DNA of 64,000 nt, taken from assembly GCA_003008705.1 (NCBI GenBank), contig PDUO01000004.1, positions 682,001 through 746,000 of the forward strand, read 5' to 3'. Numbering within the stretch: the stretch's first letter is position 1; each line of letters starts with the position of its first letter. The translations under genes and the position numbers were made by a program. Source of the stretch: Pezicula radicicola. Taxonomy: Eukaryota; Ascomycota; Leotiomycetes; Helotiales; Dermateaceae. The notes beneath the pieces were generated by a model that saw only the letters and a list, made by a program, of their open reading frames with translations, did no database searches and was not told the DNA's origin. This document shows positions 55,901 through 64,000 of this stretch, piece after piece.

Positions 55901-57957
55901 AACGATTTCGGAAGGCACCCTGTATTAGCACACCATCTTCTAGTTCTTGGTCTCTCTTCTCTCGAACCATGTCTCGGAATGTGCGTACAGCATTGCGATC
56001 GACTTCGTCCGCTTTCTCCTTTCTGATCTCTGCAAACTCGGTCCAAAGTTCTCGCCATACAGCAGGCAGGCGTAGAAAAACTTTGTCTTCCTTTGCTGAA
56101 GAACCAAAAATGAGGAATAGCGCCGTCGTAGCAATGTAAGCTTCCGACTGCTTCGAATCAGGCGCCGAGACAGATATCATAGTAAAAGTCTGCGACTTTG
56201 GTGAAGAGATGTACTCAATCTCAGAAAGAATGGTATCGTAAAGAACATCTTGTGCCTTTGACCAAGTGATGCGGAGAGAATGACGATTCGAAAAGCTTGA
56301 ATCAGATATAAGAGTATATGATAACTTGACGGATGAATCTCTGATATATTCATATCAGTACTTCGGGGCTTACAGGAAGGATATGTCTGCGCCCCAGATT
56401 CAAGGAACTTACCTAGCACGACAAGCTTCTTCAAGGACCCTCATAGGATTCATGCCTGTCCATTTTCCAAAGTCTCTAATCGTGACCTTTACGCCATTAC
56501 TGCCGTTGACAACGGTAGTACTCTTACCTGTAAGTGGGTCGACTTCGTTTACGGGCAGACTTGCAAACAAGTCTGCAAGGGCCGCATCGTCGTCACTGCC
56601 CTCATCTTCAAGCATAGCCGCTCCAATTCTTGCTGCTTCTTTACTGACCTCATCTTCCGAGTCGGTCAGCGGATCTGTCAAGATTTCCTCGCCCTGAGAA
56701 TCACTATTATTTTGGATCAATTCGGCTTTATGCCGACGTGCAGAAGCATCTCTTTCTAATTGTATACGCCGCAATTCCCACTGCTGGTCAGCGATATACT
56801 GGTCAAAAAGGATATCGTCCTGGATCTTTTTTATCTTTCTCATCAATTTTGCTGTTTCGGGATCATTCTTTGAGGCGCCCGGAGGCTTCTGGGAGTTCTT
56901 GCGGCCATTTGCCTTTTCATTCTCTTGCTGAGTCCCTTTCATTTTATGCATTTGCAAATGGAATAGCTTCGTTCTGCTATCCAAATAAACCGGTAATAGG
57001 TCATCTGGATCAATATCACTATCGTAGTCCAGGGTGATCTTTTTTGCTGAGTTTCCCTTCCTTCCAGCCTGAGACGTGGTGCCTCCAACAGTACTAGAGT
57101 TTGCGTTATGCCGTGTGTCGGATTCAAGGTTTCTTGGTGTATTTGTGCCAGAAGCCATAGGACTATCAACTGGTGTTTCTATGTTGTTTAAGCTCAAATC
57201 TGTACTATGGGCAATGACAATACTGACCTAGTTGAGACTTTGACAAGGCACCTTGCTTGCGCTGGGAAAGTTCATAATCCGGAAGTTCATCTCTAGAACA
57301 TTCGCGTGCGAGCCATTCTAATGACTCCTCCATACCCCATATTGCATCCTTGTTTCCAACGCCAATTTTATCAGAGATCCCCAGAAGATACTGCAGAGCG
57401 AGGAGAACCTTGTCTTCCGGGAAACCAGCTCCAATAAGTGACTGCTGTAGTGTCCATAGGCGTATAGTCAGTTCCTCCTCAGATGCCTGTTTCGAAGAAC
57501 TAGGAAGATCTGCTTGGCTGGAGAAGCGCCCTTCCGTGTTAATTAGATCCAATATCTCTTCCATGAGCTCTGGCGGAAGCCATTTTCTCGTGCTTAGGCT
57601 CTCCGCCTGGCTCCTCAATACTCGTCGATCCGTCTCTAATCTGTTCTTCTGGCGTAGCGCATCTCTCTTTGATTTCTGTGCGTGTTTCTCAACTAGGACT
57701 TGGAGTTCCGAATTCTCGAGTTCTCTTTCGAATTCCTCAGGGGTCAGGGCTGCCTTTTGTGTGGAATTTGCAGCAGTCTCTGTGCCTGTAGTCGATTCGC
57801 CTTCCTTGATCTCAACTTGGTCCTTCAACTCTTGGGCAGTTTTCGGGTCTTCTTCTACGTTTATTTCTTCTGCTTTGGGCTTGGACGCCACCGAGGTTGT
57901 TGCAAACCCTCTGGCAGGATTAGCAGCTGGCTTCTTCTTTTTCTTTCCGCCAGCCAT
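52916..57957 (-). CDS. DEAH-box RNA helicase, DHX29/DHX57 (yeast YLR419W) type
   Basis: Eleven exons: 57252-57957, 56413-57199, 55770-56340, 55597-55694, 55545-54532, 54341-54482, 53867-54251, 53608-53818, 53310-53558, 53185-53260, 52916-53128. They total 4452 nt, or 1483 aa. The start is [10 protein letters not shown] at 57957. A UBA-like helical region lies near residues 155-195 ([20 protein letters not shown]). The helicase core has motif I GETGCGKST near 717-725, assembled across intron 4, DEVHER near 821, MSATVD near 849, [18 protein letters not shown], and QRRGRAGRV. Helicase-associated and OB-fold regions follow ([15 protein letters not shown] and the final exons). For intron 1 I chose the 52-nt form (CAAG|GTGCCT) over a 28-nt alternative with the same phase. 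DHX29 resolves structured 5' UTRs on 40S subunits, so a translation-related role is likely but not shown. Confidence 0.92.
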
Positions 57958-58182
57958 CTGCAGAATATCTTCGGCTTCGATCAAATGTTGTGTAAAGGCG
58001 GGGCAGACGCGTCGAGATCTAAAAGTCGGGGGTTGTGTGCCGGGGCGGGTAATGACAGAATTTTATAGATTCACGCCCCTCAAAACTTTATTTGTGCTTG
58101 TCTGTGTATGAATCAACGCCGTGTGAAGAGCACTTTCGCTTTACAAACCCTCAGGTCATGACAAGATTCGCAAACCGCAAAT
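57958..58182. promoter_or_regulatory. Compact divergent promoter: helicase / GCN1
   Basis: Only 225 bp separate the start codons of two divergent genes whose families act on translating ribosomes. A perfect MluI box ACGCGT lies at 58007-58012 and a G-rich patch follows near 58022-58050. Co-regulation is plausible but inferred. Confidence 0.6.
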
Positions 58183-61100
58183 ATGACTGAGGTGGAAGTC
58201 AATGGAACGAATGGGGTGGAACTAGATTTCACAACCACAAAGACTGTGCTGTCTTCAGCTTCTACAACTTTCCGCCAGGCGCATTTGCACACTTTGGAGG
58301 AAAGGCTTGCTCGCAATGGTACAAAGTTCCACCTTTGATGTGCCTTCTCACCAGGAGCTAATAGACTTCACTGAGCAGAAATAGATCAAAAGCTTTTCCC
58401 TAATCTCTTACGTCTCTTCTTCAATACATATGCCTACTACCAAGACCGACCCTCACGAGTTGCAGTTCAGCGATGTATACATACCATTTTCTCCTCTGGG
58501 GCGGCACCAGAAGCTCTAGAAGGCTTTGTGAAAGCCATACACCTGGAAACATCGAAACCAGGGATTGCAGCTTCAAACGCTTTTGTTCTTGTCGAGTGGT
58601 GTAGCATAATTCTTCAGGAAAGCTCTCATACAAGCGACTGGGAGAAATGGGGCCTGGAGACTATTATAAGTGATGCCCAAGCGCTTGAGTTATGTGTCGG
58701 TGCTGCATCACGGCTCAGAGTGAGCCATTCCGCACTGGTAGTTACTTGGCGTGGTCTGCGAAAAGTGTTTGAGGCCACAAAGGAAAAGAAAAGAAATCCA
58801 CACGATGATGTGCAGAAGCTACGGGCACAAAATGCAATTCGAGATGCAGTAGGCAGACTTACTGCTAAGAAGAATCAACCTTCTTGGAAAAACGCTATAA
58901 TGCTCGGGGCCATTGCTGGAGTCTGCGCAAGGAAACCGGAGGCAAAAGCAATCCTCGAAGAGAAGAAGTCCGATATCTATGCTTTCTATACGAGAGAGAT
59001 AATTTCTTCCCGCACTCCAATACCTGCACATATTGCCAGTGGACTGCACGACTTTTTTGCTTTTTTCTCCAGTACTGATGAGATTGAGAAAGAAGTTATA
59101 CCGTCGCTAGAAAAGGCACTCCTCCGCGCTCCCGAAATTGTTCTCAACGACCTCGTCACGCCACTTTTCCAATCATTGCCGGAAGCTGTTGATTTGTCGA
59201 AGATTCTTAAAAGCAACCTCCTAAAGCCTCTCCTCTCTAATGTCAAGTCTACAAATCCAGCAATACGCCAAGGAGCACTGGCTGCGTTCAAGGCAGCTGT
59301 GCTTAAATCCAATGATCCAGAGCTTGTTGCACAAATAGCTACCGAAATTATGGTCCCTCTTAAAGGTGGTAAATTACCTTCAGCAGAGCAAAGGGCAAAC
59401 TATGCAGAAATGCTGGCAGTTATACCAGCTTCGACTTCCATTGCCAGTACCATGGCCCGTGAAATCGCAGTTGTTGCAGGAAAAGAAGCTAATGAGGCTG
59501 CTCTAAGCTCTGAGACCATAGCGCTTTTGCACTTCGTGACATGGGGAGTACAAAATGGAGAAGAGGTGGAGAGAGCAGTTATTGATGCCGTGGTTAAAGG
59601 GACATCTGATAAAAAGATTCCTGTTAGGAAGCTCTGGACCCTTCGTGTTGGAGAGCTTTTCTGGAGCGCCGACGAACAGCTCCTGGAACCTACGTTTTCT
59701 AAACTTGCGGAGAGCGCTATAGCCCCTTTACTGGATGCATGGAATGAAGTCATATCAAACCCTGTAGCTGCAGCGCAATCTGGCTTGGTAACCACCGCAT
59801 ATGTCTTTTCAGCCATTTCACATACTAAATTGGCACTCACCTCGACTCCGAAGGTTGATGCTGCGCTGAAGAAAGCTCAAATTTGCCAGCAAGCATTAGC
59901 AATGGAGCCAAAGCCTTCATTTCTTTTGAACCAGCGTATTTTTGGGAAGTTGTCTGCGGATGATGACTTCAGATGGTTGATCAGATCTTTATCTTGCTTG
60001 TCCCAAGATCTGGCCAGATTCGAACCCAGCTCAGCAGTTGCCATTGGATGGTCTCAAGCAATGATATTTTGTATCTGTTCTGCTAGTGTCAAGCCAGCGC
60101 TTCGGAAGGAAGCTTGCCGAGCTCTTTCGCAAACTTATGTTCGGCACCCCACCCAGATCTCAAATATAATTGTGGAGGGAATTTGGCGTTGGAGACTTAA
60201 TATCGAGGCTGGTGAGAAAGAGAGCGCTGCGGCACTTTCAAAGACTGATAGTCAGTACCTATACATGGTTGTGAACGCTATAAGCCCAAGCAATGCAGAC
60301 TTGAAGACGTTGGGCGCTGAAGTAGATTCTTCGGTTCGAAAGCAACAAATGATTTCACTATTAGTACTCTCACGGCCTGAATTGCTACCACGTATGAGCT
60401 GGATCGATTTATGTCTGAAAGTCCAGGTCGATCCTGGCGAGCTGGCAAGAACCTCAGGAGATGCATTGTTAAAGCAAATACTTGATCTTACAACGTTCAA
60501 TGAGAACGTAAGTTTCTATTCTATTACTTGCTATTTGCCTTCACTAAGTTGAATCTAGTCTATCCCAAACTCAGACATTGTAAAGAACGCTGCTTTCAAT
60601 GCTGCCGCAGACCTTGCGTTTGTGGCACCAGATTTTATGACATCTCGTATAGTCAAGTTATTAGAACAAGATCTTGACCCTCGCCAACTCACTAATATTG
60701 GACCAACTGAAGCAGCCATATTTCGAACTCCAGAAGGTACAGCCTTTATTGATGTGCTCTCAAAGAAGTCTCAAAGCTACGTCCCGAACAAGAACACGAA
60801 GGACTACGACACGTTGAAGTGGGAGGAAGAACTCAGGGCTCAATTAGCAGCAAAAAAGGGGCAACAAAAGAAGCTCACCCCGGAGGAGACAGCCAAAGTC
60901 AACGCACAATTGAAGAAAGAAGCGGGAATTAGGCACCAGGTTAAAGGCCTTCAAGCCAACCTCTTACGTGGCATAGGAATCATTCGCTCCCTTGCAACTG
61001 GCCCCCCAACCGAGGCAAAATTATGGATGGGACCAGCAGTGAAAGCATTGGTTGACATTATTCAAGCAGGCGCAGGCCTTATCACTGCCAATGCTGCTCC

Positions 61101-64000
61101 TGATGCCTACATTCTATGTGCCAACCGAACAGCCAGCCGTATAGGGACGCTTCGGCCCTTTATTGGTATTGCAACACTACGGGCTCTAGACGTACCAAAT
61201 TTACCCGAATCTCTGTTGCAAGAGTCCCTCGGCGCTCTAATAACACGAGTGTTGTATCGCCTTCGGTTTTCAGGAGAGCAACGTCCGTTCGATACTGTTT
61301 CGCTGACATACATTCTTCCGTTGGTACTACTTGTACTCCGTGAAGGAGGATTTGGCGAGAGTGATGACGCAGAAGCCCAATTAGTTCTCGCTTTGGAGTT
61401 TCTCTCGTTTCATACCGATGCCTGCTCTGACAGTCTTGCTCCTCGTGAGGAAGTTCTCACAGTCCTCATCTCGTCTATGCAAAGTTACAATCAGCACTAC
61501 AAGGCGATCAAAGATTGTTTAGCTGATCTCTCCCGTTGCATTGCTCCAAATATCATGAGCCCTGAAATTGCTATCCTTGCACGAGGTACCATCGTGCCGC
61601 AGATATCTGTCCGAACCTCAGTGTTGCAGTCCATTAGTGCAGAAATAGATCTGAGTGAGCTTGACTTTTCGGAAGAGATTTGGCTAGCCTGCCACGATGA
61701 TGTTGATGAGAATGTCGAGCTTGGCCGCGAGATCTGGGAGGAGAGTGGTTTTGAGATAACTGCAGATTCGCCTTTCAGAATGTTGCCATATCTGGAGAGT
61801 GTGGACAAGCAACTTCGGAGAGCTGCAGCGAGATCGCTAGCCGAGGCGACCAAGATACAGCCATCGGCCCTCCATGAAATTCTTGCACGCTTACAAGCTT
61901 CATATCAAGAATTGGCCAAGCCTCGGGTTCCTCAGCTGGATGAATATGGTATGCCGAGGAAAATAGATCTTTCTGATCCTTGGGAAGCAAGAAATGGAAT
62001 TGCACTGGCCTTCAGAGAACTAGCACCGGTGTTTGAGGAGAAGCTTCTTGATGCTTTTCTGCAATGGCTCATTGAGCAAGGTCCACTGGGAGATAGAAAC
62101 CCCAATGTCAGACAGGAGATGGTCGAAGCTGCTACCGCAATCATTGCACTTCATGGAAAGAACAAAGTTGAAGACTTAATGAGGACCTTCGAGCACACCC
62201 TTGAAGCGCCAGACAAAGGTTCAGAATTTGCGGACCGGGTGAATGAGGCCGTTATCATCATGTATGGTGCTCTCGCTCGTCACCTTGAAAAAGGAGACCC
62301 TCGTGTTCCAAAGGTGGTGGATAGGCTTTTGGAAACCTTAAGCACACCTTCAGAAACTGTACAGTATGCTGTTGCAGAATGCCTGCCACCTCTTGTGCGA
62401 GCATCAAGCGAAAAAACATCAGAGTATGTTCAGCTAGTACTCGACAAGCTATTGAATTCGAAGAAGTACGCTGCTCGGCGCGGTGCAGCATATGGTCTGG
62501 CAGGACTGGTGCACGGCAAGGGTATCTCTTCACTTAGAGAGTTCAGGATCATGATGACCTTGAAGGGAGCCATAGATAACAAAAAGGATGTCAACCACCG
62601 CGAGGGAAGCTTGCTGGCCTATGAGTTACTTTCTACGATTTTAGGCCGGGTATTCGAACCCTACGTAATACAGATCGTACCCCAGCTTCTTTCCAGCTTT
62701 GGCGACTCGAGTGCCGACGTTCGGGAAGGTTGCCTAGCAGCCGCAAAGGCGTGCTTTGCTAGTCTGAGTTCGTACGGAGTAAAGCAGATTTTGCCTACGC
62801 TCCTCGATGGTCTCGATGATGATCAGTGGCGTAGTAAGAAGGGCGCTTGTGACCTTCTTGGTGCCATGGCATACCTTGATCCTGCTCAGCTTGCTCAGAG
62901 TCTGCCTGAGATTATTCCTCCTTTGACCGGTGTGCTTAATGACAGCCACAAAGAAGTGCGATTGGCTGCCAATCGAAGTTTGAAGCGCTTCGGAGAGGTC
63001 ATCAGTAACCCTGAGATTAAGAGTCTTGTCAATATTTTGTTGAAAGCTCTTAGCGACCCTACAAAGTACACCGACGACGCGCTTGACTCTCTAATCAAGG
63101 TTCAATTTGTCCACTATTTAGATGCTCCATCGCTTGCACTGGTTGCACGTATTCTCCAGCGCGGACTGGGAGATCGCTCAGCAACGAAGCGGAAGTCTGC
63201 TCAAGTTATTGGCAGTCTCGCACATTTGACAGAACGAAAGGATCTTGTCTCGCATCTACCTATTTTGGTTGCCGGACTGAAGATTGCTGTTGTTGATCCT
63301 GTGCCAACAACTCGCGCTACTGCCTCCAAAGCCCTTGGCTCCTTGATCGAAAAATTAGGGGAAGATGCCCTACCAGACCTCATCCCTGGTCTGATGCAGA
63401 CTTTGAAATCAGACACTGGTGCTGGAGACAGACTTGGATCTGCTCAGGCTCTCAGCGAGGTGCTTGCTGGTCTTGGTACTGGACGTCTTGAAGAGACTTT
63501 GCCAACGATTCTGCAGAATGTTGCCTCTTCGAAGGCATCTGTTCGCGAGGGTTTCATGTCGCTGTTCATTTTCTTGCCAGTTTGTTTTGGCAACAGTTTT
63601 GCCAACTACCTCAGCAAGATCATCCCACCTATCCTCTCGGGACTTGCAGATGACATTGAATCTATTCGGGATACATCACTCCGAGCTGGTCGCTTACTCG
63701 TTAAGAACTTTGCAACGAAATCTATCGACTTGCTGCTTCCTGAGCTTGAGCGTGGTCTTGCAGATGACAACTATAGAATCCGTTTAAGCTCCGTAGAGCT
63801 TGTTGGTGACCTTCTCTTCAATCTTACCGGAATTAGTGCGAACACAGAAGCGGACGAAGCAGAGGAGGGTGCTCAAGAAGCCGGGGCTTCTCTGTTGGAA
63901 GTACTTGGGGAAGAGAAGCGAAACAAAGTATTGTCGTCCCTGTATATCTGTCGTTGCGATACGTCTGGCCTGGTTCGCACAGCTGCAGTCGAGGTTTGGA
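58183..64000 (+). CDS. GCN1: Translational activator GCN1 (3' part outside the window)
   Basis: Three exons are visible: 58183-58318, 58379-60507, and 60559 to the window edge, still open. They give about 1902 residues of a protein usually near 2,670 aa. GCN1 binds ribosomes and, with GCN20, activates the eIF2-alpha kinase GCN2 during amino-acid starvation. It also senses collided ribosomes. The visible part is a long chain of HEAT-type repeats. A Lys/Glu/Gln-rich helical stretch lies near residue 865 (ELRAQLAAKKGQQKKLTPEE). The elongation-factor-3-like region is recognisable by runs such as SKKYAARRGAAYGLAGLV, NHREGSLLAYELLSTILGR and DQWRSKKGACDLLGAMAYL. The start MTEVEVNG is the first ATG, and exon 2 opens with EIDQKLFPNLLRLFF. 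The GCN2-binding RWD-interaction region should lie beyond the right edge. No frameshift or premature stop was seen. Confidence 0.95.

Noticed and set aside
57200..57227. 28-nt intron in the helicase gene (CTAG|GTCAGT..TACAG)
   Set aside because: Too short for a spliceosomal intron; the 52-nt alternative beginning at 57251 has the same phase and a normal length.

Overview
The window looks like nuclear DNA of a filamentous ascomycete (Pezizomycotina). A leotiomycete is my best guess, but the sequence alone does not prove it. The evidence is the many short introns (about 48-125 nt, most with GT..AG ends and CTAAC-like branch sites), single-gene transcription units on both strands, typical fungal housekeeping proteins, and AT-rich, TpA-rich stretches that look like repeat-induced point mutation (RIP). 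No rRNA, tRNA, CRISPR array or bacterial-style operon was seen.

Layout. 1-3.9 kb: gene-poor, with a 7-bp tandem repeat, a short inverted-repeat element and a possible decayed membrane-protein gene. 3.9-23.5 kb: a housekeeping block with neutral trehalase, isocitrate lyase, an F-box-like cysteine-rich protein, a MOT1-type molybdate transporter, the replication-checkpoint mediator MRC1, mitochondrial ribosomal protein uL22m, and the U6 snRNP factor Prp24/SART3. 23.5-42.7 kb: an accessory island of AT-rich DNA and retroelement-like remnants. Among these lie lineage-restricted genes: a CxxC-rich protein, two four-helix membrane proteins, an MCT-type MFS transporter, a Rossmann NAD(P)-binding protein, a protein with two caspase-like domains, and a small orphan. 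42.7-64 kb: a second housekeeping block with an FHA/fork-head regulator (FHL1-like), a 784-residue orphan, an 11-exon DEAH-box helicase (DHX29/DHX57 type), and GCN1, which runs off the right edge.

Themes. Two blocks of conserved genes flank an accessory segment. Trehalase and isocitrate lyase are both carbon-reserve and alternative-carbon enzymes. The helicase and GCN1 share a 225-bp divergent promoter and both belong to families that act on translating ribosomes. The FHL1-like factor belongs to a family that controls ribosomal-protein genes. MRC1 has a perfect AACGCG-CTTT-CGCGTT palindrome upstream, as expected for G1/S control. The most unusual product is the tandem caspase-like protein, which keeps a His and a Cys motif in both halves.

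Exon models were built by eye from reading frames, splice signals and family conservation. Exon lengths were checked to sum to multiples of three. Functional statements rest on family recognition, not on any search.
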